The position numbers and the translations under genes were made by a program. The notes beneath the pieces were generated by a model. The model searched no databases. It saw only the letters and a program-made list of their open reading frames with translations, and had not been told where the DNA came from. Positions 15,827 to 24,543 of a stretch of DNA of 50,444 nucleotides are shown here, piece by piece. Source of the DNA: an uncultured Bacteroidota bacterium (GTDB lineage: Bacteria > Bacteroidota > Bacteroidia > Flavobacteriales > Flavobacteriaceae); the NCBI GenBank assembly GCA_902595825.1, contig CACJRP010000008.1, positions 1 through 50,444 on the forward strand, given 5' to 3'. Positions within the stretch are counted from its first letter, which is position 1. Every line of letters starts with the position of its first letter.

Positions 15827-17980
15827 TTGAGATATATAATTTTTTTATTAATCATCAATGGCTTACAAGCTCAACAGAATTTTCTCAACAATGAGGACAT
15901 ATGGAATTTTGAATTTGAGCCAAAAGTCTACGAATCAATATACCATTTTAAAACAAAAAATCACTACTCAACAATTGAAATTAATCGTGCTCAAAAGAAG
16001 TCAAAAATTGTATTAAGAAGTTACGAAACTGGAGAGGTTATCGACGTCATTTTAGATTCGTCATCTTCTGCTAAAATCCCCTTTTTTACAAATTATTTCT
16101 TTTCAAGCGATGAAAGAAAAATATTGTTAGAAACAAATTCATATCCGCTATATAGGAGGTCTAAGTTGGCAGAATATTATATTTATGATACTCATAATGA
16201 CCAAATTAATTACATTTTTAATGGTTTAATTCAAGAGCCTTTGATCTCACCAGACGGTGAAAAAGTTGCGTTTGTTTATAATAGAAATTTATATGTCAAA
16301 TTTTTAAAAACCAATGTAGTCAAACAAATTACTTTCACTGGAAGTGATAATATACTTAATGGTATAGCTGACTGGGTTTATGAAGAAGAGTTTGGTTTAG
16401 TTCGAGCTTTTGATTGGGATAAGGACAGTAATAATCTTGCTTTCATTGTTTTTGATGAAACAAATGTTCCTCAATATTCAATGAAAATTTTTGGGAATAA
16501 TTTGTATCCATTCCAGTATAATTTCAAATACCCCAAGGCAGGTGAAAATAATTCTATTGTGGATTTAAAAATATATAATCTAACAAGCGATAAAATCAAT
16601 TCGATTGATTTAATAGGGGAAAGTAATGACTATTATTACATTCCAAGATTAAAATTTAGCGCCTTTTCAAATAAACTATACATCCAATCTTTAAATAGAC
16701 TTCAAAATAGATTAGTCTTATCAGCAATTGACAATAGTTCTGGAATGATTAAAGCAGTATTTGAAGAAAAAAGTAATACTTACGTTGATATTCAAGAAAA
16801 AATCCTTTTTTTAGAAAATGATGATTTTTTATGGGTAAGTGATAGAAGTGGTTTTGATCATATTTATCTAGTTCAAAATGAGGGAAAAAACTTAAAACAA
16901 ATCACTAGTGGGAATTGGGATGTTGCAAAATTATTAGGTTTTAATAATAATACTATTTATTATTCTTCAACCGAGGATAACTCAACTGAAAGAGTTATTT
17001 ATAGTATTGGCTTAAATGGGAAAAACAAAAAAGCTATTTCACCGAAAACTGGATTTAATGGAGCATCATTTACATCTAATTACAAATATTTTATTCACAC
17101 TTTTGAGGATAAAAATACACCCTTAATATACTCCCTTAGAGACAGTAAATCTGGGAAACTAATAAGAAAGATATTGGACAACGATGAACTTCTTGCGAAG
17201 CTCAGTTCGTTTAATCTTCCTTATAAAGATTTTTTTAAAATAAAAATAAATCAAGTAGAATTCAATATGTGGATGATTAAGCCAGCTAATTTTAATCCAA
17301 AAAAAAAATATCCATTACTTATTTATCAATATTCGGGTCCTGGTTCTCAAGAGGTTGAAAATAGATGGAGTAGTAATCGAGACTTGTGGCATCAAATGTT
17401 AGCTCAAAAAGGTTTCATAATTGCATGTCTTGATGGAAGAGGAACAGGCTTTAAGGGTAAAAATTTTAAAAAAATAACTTACGGACAACTGGCTAAATAC
17501 GAGACACAAGACCAAATTTCATTTGCAAAATATTTGTCTAAATTTCCATATATTGATGAAGATAGAATTGGAATTTGGGGATGGAGTTATGGTGGTCTAA
17601 TATCGACAAACTGTATTTTAAAAGGCAGTGAAGTATTTTCACTTGCAATCGCTGTAGCACCAGTTACTAATTGGAGGTTTTATGACACAATCTATACAGA
17701 AAGATTTATGGGGCTACCAAAAAATAATCCAGGAGGTTATGATTCAAACTCTCCTTTAAATTTTGCCCATCTACTTGAAGGAGAATATTTATTGATTCAC
17801 GGGTCTGCAGATGACAATGTGCATCTACAAAACACAATGCGTATGGTTGAAGAATTAATACAAGAAAATAAACAATTTGAATGGATGATTTATCCAGACA
17901 AAAACCATGGGATATACGGTGGAAATACCTCTATTCACCTGTACAATAAAATGACTACTTTTATAGAAACAAAATTATGA
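15827..17980 (+). CDS. Dipeptidyl peptidase IV (S9 family serine peptidase)
   Basis: Removes N-terminal dipeptides, usually after Pro or Ala, in the periplasm. The 717 residues comprise a short signal peptide (ending near LQAQ), an eight-bladed propeller region to about residue 480 and an alpha/beta-hydrolase domain. The catalytic triad reads Ser587 in GWSYGG, Asp662 in SADDNVH and His694 in KNHGIYGG. The Glu pair in DWVYEEEFGL (about 186-188), which holds the free amino end of substrates in true DPP IV, is present, so exopeptidase activity is likely. The start is TTG at 15827, because the ATG five bases upstream meets a stop at once. A POT peptide transporter follows 19 bp later, a sensible partner for dipeptide uptake. 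Confidence 0.92.
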   Translation: MRYIIFLLIINGLQAQQNFLNNEDIWNFEFEPKVYESIYHFKTKNHYSTIEINRAQKKSKIVLRSYETGEVIDVILDSSSSAKIPFFTNYFFSSDERKILLETNSYPLYRRSKLAEYYIYDTHNDQINYIFNGLIQEPLISPDGEKVAFVYNRNLYVKFLKTNVVKQITFTGSDNILNGIADWVYEEEFGLVRAFDWDKDSNNLAFIVFDETNVPQYSMKIFGNNLYPFQYNFKYPKAGENNSIVDLKIYNLTSDKINSIDLIGESNDYYYIPRLKFSAFSNKLYIQSLNRLQNRLVLSAIDNSSGMIKAVFEEKSNTYVDIQEKILFLENDDFLWVSDRSGFDHIYLVQNEGKNLKQITSGNWDVAKLLGFNNNTIYYSSTEDNSTERVIYSIGLNGKNKKAISPKTGFNGASFTSNYKYFIHTFEDKNTPLIYSLRDSKSGKLIRKILDNDELLAKLSSFNLPYKDFFKIKINQVEFNMWMIKPANFNPKKKYPLLIYQYSGPGSQEVENRWSSNRDLWHQMLAQKGFIIACLDGRGTGFKGKNFKKITYGQLAKYETQDQISFAKYLSKFPYIDEDRIGIWGWSYGGLISTNCILKGSEVFSLAIAVAPVTNWRFYDTIYTERFMGLPKNNPGGYDSNSPLNFAHLLEGEYLLIHGSADDNVHLQNTMRMVEELIQENKQFEWMIYPDKNHGIYGGNTSIHLYNKMTTFIETKL

Positions 17981-17999
17981 TAATTAAATCTAATTTTTT

Positions 18000-19631
18000 T
18001 TGAGGGAAAATGATTTCCAATTTAACGGCTCACTTCTAAATCAAAGAACTATTTTTAGTCATCCCACAGGCTTATTTGTTCTTTTTTTTACAGAAATGTG
18101 GGAGAGATTTAGTTACTACGGGATGAGAGCAATTTTAGTCCTTTTCTTAACATCTTCATTATTAAATGACGGATGGGGATGGGAAAGAGATGACGCTTTA
18201 ATTCTATACGGCTGGTACACTGGTTTAGCTTATTTTACCCCTCTTATTGGAGGAATTATAGCTGACAAGTTTATAGGTTACAGAAATGCGACTGTAATTG
18301 GTGCATTAATTATGGCTGTAGGTCATGGTTCTATGGCATTAGAATATTTTGAAAAAATTTTTTTCTTTATTGGAATTGGATTATTAATAATTGGGAACGG
18401 CTTGTTTAAACCAAATATTTCATCAATAGTCGGACAACTATATAAAGACTCAGATATTAGAAAAGACGGCGCATATACCATTTTTTATATGGGTATTAAT
18501 TGTGGAGCATTCCTAGGTATTTTGTTATGTGGTTATCTAGGGGAAACTATTGGATGGCATTGGGGATTTGGAGTTGCAGGAATATTTATGTTTTTTGGTA
18601 TGCTGCAATTTTATTTTGCCCAAAATATTTTCGGTTCCATTGGACTTAAACCCGAAAAAAAAGTCAAAGAGTTTGGTGAAATAAAAAATGAATCCCCAAT
18701 AACATCAATTGAATTAGATAGAATTTTAGTTATTTTAGTTTTTTCAGTTGCTACAATTTTTTTTTGGTGGGCTTTTGAACAAGCTGGAGGCTCAATGACA
18801 ATTTTTGCTAATGACTATACTAACAGAAACTTATCCGGAGAAGCATCTCTAGTATTTAAAACTGTGAATACATTGATTACAATAGTTCCAATGATAGTAA
18901 TTACATATGTATTCATTAAATTGTTTCAAAATATTTCCCAAATATTCTTTCTGTCAAACTTATTCCTCGGCACTAGTTTTGTAATAATATGGTCAATAAT
19001 TTTATTTATGCTTGGATTGCTTCCTAGTTTTATTGCGTCTTTTTCAATTGACTATTTCGATTTTTTTAAACACTATGTTCCTTTTGAATGGAATGTTTCA
19101 AAGATTAATGATACAGAAATTCCCGCCTCTTGGTTTTCAGTTTTAAATTCTTTGTTTATTATAATTTTTGCACCGATTTTTTCAATGCTTTGGTCATCAA
19201 AACTCAATCCCAGTGGACCGGTTAAATTTTCGATTGGTTTAATCCTGCTTGGTCTAGGTTTTGGATTTTTAGCTTATGGTTCAATGTCAATTCCATATGG
19301 TGCTCAAACCGCAAATGTAAGTATATTTTGGTTGGTATTTGCATACTTATTTCATACTCTTGGTGAACTATGTGTATCACCCGTTGGATTATCTTATGTA
19401 AGTAAACTTGCGCCCTTAAGACTAGTAGGATTAATGTTCGGGTTTTGGTTACTTTCAAGTTTTTTTGCAAACCTTATTGGAGGTTTCACTGGAAGTTATA
19501 TTGACAAAATATCTCTAAACGTAGGTCTTACAGGATTTTTTCTAATTTTCACTTTGGTTCCAATTTTTGTTGGATCTATAATTTTTTTATTCAGAAACAA
19601 CTTAATAAGAAGAATGCATGGGTATCATTAA
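18000..19631 (+). CDS. POT-family proton-coupled di/tripeptide transporter
   Basis: An inner-membrane symporter of 543 residues with about 14 hydrophobic helices. The family signature TEMWERFSYYGMRA is at residues 31-44 and includes the ExxERFxYY motif used in proton coupling and peptide binding; the GNGLFKPNISS stretch (PTR2 signature region) and FWWAFEQAGGS are further family landmarks. The start is TTG at 18000, since the nearest ATG lies in another frame and the family normally has 15-30 residues before the signature. It follows the DPP IV gene by 19 bp and overlaps the next gene by 14 bp, so the three genes are probably one transcript that releases and imports peptides. Confidence 0.92.
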   Translation: MRENDFQFNGSLLNQRTIFSHPTGLFVLFFTEMWERFSYYGMRAILVLFLTSSLLNDGWGWERDDALILYGWYTGLAYFTPLIGGIIADKFIGYRNATVIGALIMAVGHGSMALEYFEKIFFFIGIGLLIIGNGLFKPNISSIVGQLYKDSDIRKDGAYTIFYMGINCGAFLGILLCGYLGETIGWHWGFGVAGIFMFFGMLQFYFAQNIFGSIGLKPEKKVKEFGEIKNESPITSIELDRILVILVFSVATIFFWWAFEQAGGSMTIFANDYTNRNLSGEASLVFKTVNTLITIVPMIVITYVFIKLFQNISQIFFLSNLFLGTSFVIIWSIILFMLGLLPSFIASFSIDYFDFFKHYVPFEWNVSKINDTEIPASWFSVLNSLFIIIFAPIFSMLWSSKLNPSGPVKFSIGLILLGLGFGFLAYGSMSIPYGAQTANVSIFWLVFAYLFHTLGELCVSPVGLSYVSKLAPLRLVGLMFGFWLLSSFFANLIGGFTGSYIDKISLNVGLTGFFLIFTLVPIFVGSIIFLFRNNLIRRMHGYH

Positions 19632-20163
19632 AACCTTTATTTTGCTATTTTTTTCTTTAATAAAGATATCCTATTCTCAACAGATTGTATGGATGTCTTT
19701 AGATGAAGCACTAAGAGCCCAAAAAATTAAGCCTAAAAAAATCATTATGGATGTTTATACCAAATGGTGTGGACCATGTAGATTACTTGACAAAAAGACT
19801 TTTGGTAATCCAGATGTCTCTAGATATATTTCGCAAAACTTTTATGCTGTTAAATTTAACGCAGAAGGTAACAGTGAATTTTTTTTTTATGACAAAAAAT
19901 TCTCTAACCCAAATTACAACCCAGACAGGAAAGGTAGAAATTCAACCCATGATTTCACCAAGTTTCTTGGAATTAGAGGTTATCCCACTATTGTTTTTTT
20001 TAGTGAGGAAGGAGATCCAATAATACCTTTAACGGGTTATTTTAATGTTAGGCAAATAGAACCTTACTTAAAAATGATAAAAAGAGGTGACTATGCTGTT
20101 TTTAAAGACTCTGATGATATTGAGAAGTATATTGAAAATTTCACATACAGATTTAGACAGTAA
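19618..20163 (+). CDS. Exported thioredoxin-fold protein
   Basis: A 181-residue protein with a signal peptide (ending near SYSQ, residue 20) and a thioredoxin active site KWCGPCR (Cys51 and Cys54), followed by a cis-Pro-like GYPTIVFF motif at about residue 120. It should act as a periplasmic thiol-disulfide protein, reducing or shuffling disulfides. The gene starts inside the end of the POT transporter gene (14-bp overlap), so expression is coupled to peptide uptake. It converges with lpxB after an 8-bp gap and no hairpin terminator is visible between them. Confidence 0.85.
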   Translation: MGIIKTFILLFFSLIKISYSQQIVWMSLDEALRAQKIKPKKIIMDVYTKWCGPCRLLDKKTFGNPDVSRYISQNFYAVKFNAEGNSEFFFYDKKFSNPNYNPDRKGRNSTHDFTKFLGIRGYPTIVFFSEEGDPIIPLTGYFNVRQIEPYLKMIKRGDYAVFKDSDDIEKYIENFTYRFRQ

Positions 20164-20171
20164 ATATTTTT

Positions 20172-21266
20172 CTACCCTTTAATAATTAATTTTGCCACTT
20201 TTAAACTTGTTTTTTCTCTTCCTAATCTGTCCCTTAATAGTTTGTATTCTTTTTTTATGCGCGAAGTATTTTTATTTTTTAAGAGTTGTGATAATTCATT
20301 TATGATATTCATTTTAGAACAATTTCTCTGAATTAGTTCTTTTACAACTTCCTTTTCCATTATAATATTTACCAGAGAAATAAATTTAAGTTTAATAAAT
20401 AATTTTCCAATCAAATACGAAAATAAACTACTTTTATAACATACTATTTGCGGGACATTAAAAAGAGCAGTTTCAAGAGTTGCAGTTCCACTTGTCACTA
20501 TAGCTGCAGTAGATCTTTTTAAAAGACTATAAGTTTTGTCATATACAATTTTTATTTTATCATCATTTAAAATTTCATCATACCACTCCTTGCTCAAATT
20601 TGCAACACCCGCAATTATAAATTCATATTCTGAAAAATGATGTACAACAGATTTAAAAATAGGTATCATTTTTTTGATTTCTTGCTTTCTACTTCCTGGC
20701 AAAAGAGCTATTACTGGTTTAGTTAATTTTAATGGGAAAGGATCTACACTCTTCTTTTCTTCACTAATGATTTCTACCAGAGGATGACCAACGTAGTGAA
20801 CATCTAGATTGTGTTTTTCTTTATAGTATTTTTTTTCAAATGGTAAAATTACATACAGATAGTCTATGTTACGTTTTATTTTTTTAATTCTACTTTCCTT
20901 CCAAGCCCATATCTGTGGACTAATGTAAAAATGGTTTTGAAAGTCATTTGTTTTTGCCCATTTTGCTATCAACATATTGAAACCTGGATAATCAATAAAA
21001 ATTATTTTATCTGGCTTGAATGAGTTTATGTCGTTTTTGCAAAAACTAATATTTTCGGAAATTATATTTATATTTTTTAAAACCTCCCAAAACCCCATAA
21101 AAGATAATTGATTTATGTGTTTAACCATCTCACCTCCTATTTCTCTCATTTTTTCTCCTCCCCAAAATCTAAATTTTGCATTTTTATCAAGTTTTTTTAT
21201 ACTCTCCATGACTCTAGAACCATGTAAATCTCCTGAAACTTCACCAGCTATAATATAGTACTTCAT
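20172..21266 (-). CDS. lpxB: Lipid-A-disaccharide synthase
   Basis: Joins UDP-2,3-diacylglucosamine and lipid X to form the lipid A disaccharide at the inner membrane. The 364 residues open with YYIIAGEVSGDLHGSR (residues 3-18), the LpxB signature, and show FRFWGGEKM, IDYPGFN, the YISPQIWAWK motif (about 117-126), VGHPLVE and LLPGSRKQE, all in normal order. The length is typical. The ATG at 21266 touches the stop of a small membrane-protein gene, and surE is upstream of that, so the three form one minus-strand unit. Confidence 0.95.
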   Translation of the reverse strand: MKYYIIAGEVSGDLHGSRVMESIKKLDKNAKFRFWGGEKMREIGGEMVKHINQLSFMGFWEVLKNINIISENISFCKNDINSFKPDKIIFIDYPGFNMLIAKWAKTNDFQNHFYISPQIWAWKESRIKKIKRNIDYLYVILPFEKKYYKEKHNLDVHYVGHPLVEIISEEKKSVDPFPLKLTKPVIALLPGSRKQEIKKMIPIFKSVVHHFSEYEFIIAGVANLSKEWYDEILNDDKIKIVYDKTYSLLKRSTAAIVTSGTATLETALFNVPQIVCYKSSLFSYLIGKLFIKLKFISLVNIIMEKEVVKELIQRNCSKMNIINELSQLLKNKNTSRIKKEYKLLRDRLGREKTSLKVAKLIIKG

Positions 21267-21545
21267 TTATACAATTTTTAAAACGGCAATGATAACAACT
21301 AATAGAAGAAGAAATGAAATCAATCCATACAAGTGATTTATTTTTTTAAGTTTTAATAGAATAAAAAATAAAGGAATATTAATTAAAGATCCTAAACTAA
21401 TTAGAGCACCCAACTTTTTTTGAAGAAAAAGAGATTTTAAGCTGATGTAAATTGAATCAGGAGAAAAAATTACTGTAAAAATAACTATTCCTGCTGTAGT
21501 GGCGGTTATTCCAATTAGAAAACCTATTAGTTTTTTTTTAACCAT
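21267..21545 (-). CDS. Small three-helix membrane protein between surE and lpxB
   Basis: Ninety-two residues with three hydrophobic helices (about 7-27, 45-65 and 70-91) and a basic N-terminus (MVKKK). No family recognised. It overlaps the end of surE by 8 bp (the shared sequence is ATGGTTAA) and its stop abuts the lpxB start, so translation of all three is probably coupled. A role in membrane or LPS physiology is only a positional guess. Confidence 0.68.
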   Translation of the reverse strand: MVKKKLIGFLIGITATTAGIVIFTVIFSPDSIYISLKSLFLQKKLGALISLGSLINIPLFFILLKLKKINHLYGLISFLLLLVVIIAVLKIV

Positions 21546-22305
21546 TAAAATCCCACTTTTTTAATTTAAGTATGTAGTCCTTTGCAGTCAAATCAAACCT
21601 GATTGGTACAATTGAGGCGTAACCTTTTTTAAGTGCGTACTCGTCAGTTTCATCAGATTCGTCATTGTCGATAAAATCTCCTGTCAACCAATAGTATTCC
21701 TTTCCCATCGGATTTTCTCTCTTACAGAATTTTTCTTTCCAATGCGTGTTTGCTTGCCTGCAGACTTTCACCCCTTTTACTCTTAATTTTGGAAAGTTTA
21801 CATTTAGAATAATATTACTAGGAAGTTTATTTTTAAAAACGTTAAGAGTAATGGATAAAATAAATTTTTTCATGTGTTCAAATTTTGCATTCCAATTGTA
21901 ATCAAGAATTGAGAAGCCAATAGCCGGGATACCTTGGATCCCAGCTTCAATTGCTGCACCGACTGTACCAGAGTAAAGGACATTCACTGAAGAATTTGAG
22001 CCATGATTAATTCCTGAAACACATATATCAGGTTTTTTTTCCAATAGCTCATTCACACCAAATTTTATACAATCAGCTGGTGTTCCGGATAATTGGTATT
22101 CTAATTTAGCATTGGGATGAATATAAGATCTAGAAATATATAGGGGAGAGTTTATCGTTATTGCTTGACTGGTTGCAGATTTTGGAGAATCAGGAGCTAT
22201 AATTACAACATCACCAATCGCAGATATAATTTTTACGAGATACTTTAAACCGGGTGCATTTATACCATCATCATTTGTAACGATAATGAGAGGACGTTTA
22301 GCCAT
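21538..22305 (-). CDS. surE: 5'-nucleotidase SurE
   Basis: A metal-dependent nucleoside monophosphate phosphatase, also active on short polyphosphate in some bacteria, in the cytoplasm. The 255 residues include the metal-binding VTNDDGINAPG (9-19), SPKSATSQ, a GTPADCIKFG block and SGINHGSNSSVNVLYSGTVGAA, the family core. Length and ATG start are typical. It is the first gene of a minus-strand unit leading into a small membrane protein and lpxB, and diverges from the Prc-type protease gene. No clear promoter box was seen in front of it. Confidence 0.95.
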   Translation of the reverse strand: MAKRPLIIVTNDDGINAPGLKYLVKIISAIGDVVIIAPDSPKSATSQAITINSPLYISRSYIHPNAKLEYQLSGTPADCIKFGVNELLEKKPDICVSGINHGSNSSVNVLYSGTVGAAIEAGIQGIPAIGFSILDYNWNAKFEHMKKFILSITLNVFKNKLPSNIILNVNFPKLRVKGVKVCRQANTHWKEKFCKRENPMGKEYYWLTGDFIDNDESDETDEYALKKGYASIVPIRFDLTAKDYILKLKKWDFNG

Positions 22306-22376
22306 CTTTAAAATTTCTTTTTAAAGTTAGTAAATTACATAACTGCACTACTAAAATAATGTTAAAATCAAATAAA

Positions 22377-22384
22377 TAATTTTG
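22377..22384 (+). promoter_or_regulatory. Candidate -7 box for the Prc-type protease gene
   Basis: TAATTTTG fits TAnnTTTG. No good -33 TTG lies at the right distance, so support is moderate. It overlaps a possible TTG start at 22382, which argues for translation starting at the ATG at 22421. Immediately after it, TTTGCTT (22381-22387) and AAGCAAA (22394-22400) can pair into a small hairpin. Confidence 0.4.
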
Positions 22385-22420
22385 CTTGGTTTAAAGCAAA
22401 TACATAAATTTGAGACCTTT

Positions 22421-24538
22421 ATGACAAAAATTTCATTTACAATACTTCTATTCCTGACTTTTGTTTCTGGTAATGTTTTAGTTCTAAATAATCCTTCTAA
22501 AGACAAATTACTAATAGAAATTGTTTCTTATGTTTTAAAAAAGGGACATTACTCCCCCTCAGAAATCAATAATCAATTTTCTGAAGAGGTTTATAAAAAT
22601 TTTCTCAATGGAATTGATAGTCGACATTTATTTTACATTCAAAGTGACATAGATTTTTTTGATTCTTTCAAATTTGAAATTGATGATCAAATTAAAACGT
22701 CGAAGATTGATTTTTTTAACATTTCTCATGAAAGGTATCTTAAAAGGTTAGGGCAAGTAAAGTCATTTTATCCATTGCTATTAAATCAGCCATTTGATTT
22801 TAGTGTAGAAGAAAAAATAAATTTAGATTTCGAAAATAATTCTTATTCTAGTTCCTTAACTGAATTAAAAAAACAATGGAGGAAGTTTTTAAAATTTAAT
22901 GCACTAGGAATTTATTCAAATTTAAAAGAAGAGGAAGCACGAAAAAAAGAAAAAAATCCTGAACATAATCTAAAAACAGATAAAGACATTGAAGTTGAAA
23001 CTAGAGATGTGCTTAAAGATGATATGAAATATTTTTTTGAAGCGAGGTATGATCTTAACAGGAATGATTATTTTTCAATTTATGTTAATTCCATAGCTCT
23101 TCAATTTGATCCCCACACATCCTACTTTGCTCCTAGTGCTAAAGATAGATTTGATCAAAATATATCAGGTAAATTTGAGGGTATAGGTGCCAGGCTAACA
23201 AAAAGGAATCAAGAAGTTGAAATTGTAGATATAATTTCTGGCGGTCCTGTTTGGAGAGAAAACTCATTAAGACCAGGGGACAAAATACTTAAAGTATCAC
23301 AGATGAATGAAACTCCGGTAGATGTAGTTGGAATGCGACTCGATGACGTAATTAAGCTTATAAAAGGTCCTAAGGGTACTCAAGTAGTTCTTACAGTAAA
23401 AAAAGTTGATGGCTCTATACTTGATGTTATTTTGACTAGAGATATTATAGAACTTGAAGAAGCTTTTGCAAAATCCACAATTATTGAGAAAGATAATATT
23501 AGATATGGTTTAATCAATTTGCCAAGGTTTTATGTAGATTTTAAAGATTATGGTAATAGAAATGCGGCTACTGATGTAAAATATGAAATCCAAAAGCTTA
23601 AAAAACAAAATGTTCAGGGAATCGTTATAGATCTTAGAAATAATGGCGGGGGATCTTTGCAGACAGTAGTTGACATGGCTGGATACTTTATCGAGGACGG
23701 ACCCATTGTTCAGGTTAAGTCAACTGGAGGCAAAAAACAAATTTTATTTGATGTAGATAACCAAATCGAATGGAATGGAGCTCTTGTTCTTATGGTAAAT
23801 GAATTTTCAGCATCTGCTTCTGAGATTTTAGCTGCTGCATTTCAAGACTATAGAAGAGGAATTGTTTTGGGAAGCAAACAGACTTACGGAAAAGGAACTG
23901 TTCAAAATATGATTGATTTAAATAAAATAATTTCAGGGAACACTTATGGTGATTTAGGTGCCATGAAGTTAACAACTGATAAATTTTATAGAATTAATGG
24001 TGGATCTACTCAGTTGGAAGGAGTTAAAAGTGATGTTATTTTCCCAAATAGATACTCTTACATTGAGGTGGGTGAGAAAGATCAAGAAAACCCGCTGAAG
24101 TGGGACAAAATTACACCAGCCAAGTATGAAACATTTATAGAGGAGGAAAGGTTTTTGAGTGTTATCGAGAAAAGCAATAAAAGGCTTGAAAACAATCCCT
24201 ACGTAAAACTAATTGATGAGCAAGCTAAGCTAATTAAAGAAAGGCAAGAAAACTCAGAATTCACTTTAAATTATGAGAATTTAATTAAGCAAAAGGAGAT
24301 TGAAAATTCTGAATCTGAAAAATTTAAAAAATTGAATGAATTCAATAACACTTTATCTTTCTATCCAACCACAATAGATTTAGAAGAAATTTCAAATGAC
24401 TCTATCTTAATTAAAAAAAGAGAACGTTGGGAGGAATCTTTATCTAAAGATATCTATATAGAAGAGGCCATAAATATTTTGAATGATTTAACTAAAGTTG
24501 GGAGTAATCACAATAAAGTTGCACAGACGAGCAAATAA
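22421..24538 (+). CDS. Carboxy-terminal processing protease, Prc/Tsp type (S41)
   Basis: A periplasmic serine protease of 705 residues that trims or degrades exported proteins. After a signal peptide (TKISFTILLFLTFVSG) come an N-terminal helical domain, a PDZ domain (starting near GKFEGIGARL and including SLRPGDKIL), the S41 catalytic core with Ser in EFSASASE and Lys in TYGKGTVQ, and the long C-terminal region seen in Prc/Tsp proteins. The Ser-Lys dyad is intact. An in-frame TTG at 22382 would add 13 residues ahead of the signal peptide but lies within a promoter-like box, so ATG at 22421 is preferred. It converges with rodA after 5 bp. Confidence 0.92.
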   Translation: MTKISFTILLFLTFVSGNVLVLNNPSKDKLLIEIVSYVLKKGHYSPSEINNQFSEEVYKNFLNGIDSRHLFYIQSDIDFFDSFKFEIDDQIKTSKIDFFNISHERYLKRLGQVKSFYPLLLNQPFDFSVEEKINLDFENNSYSSSLTELKKQWRKFLKFNALGIYSNLKEEEARKKEKNPEHNLKTDKDIEVETRDVLKDDMKYFFEARYDLNRNDYFSIYVNSIALQFDPHTSYFAPSAKDRFDQNISGKFEGIGARLTKRNQEVEIVDIISGGPVWRENSLRPGDKILKVSQMNETPVDVVGMRLDDVIKLIKGPKGTQVVLTVKKVDGSILDVILTRDIIELEEAFAKSTIIEKDNIRYGLINLPRFYVDFKDYGNRNAATDVKYEIQKLKKQNVQGIVIDLRNNGGGSLQTVVDMAGYFIEDGPIVQVKSTGGKKQILFDVDNQIEWNGALVLMVNEFSASASEILAAAFQDYRRGIVLGSKQTYGKGTVQNMIDLNKIISGNTYGDLGAMKLTTDKFYRINGGSTQLEGVKSDVIFPNRYSYIEVGEKDQENPLKWDKITPAKYETFIEEERFLSVIEKSNKRLENNPYVKLIDEQAKLIKERQENSEFTLNYENLIKQKEIENSESEKFKKLNEFNNTLSFYPTTIDLEEISNDSILIKKRERWEESLSKDIYIEEAINILNDLTKVGSNHNKVAQTSK

Positions 24539-24543
24539 ATGCT

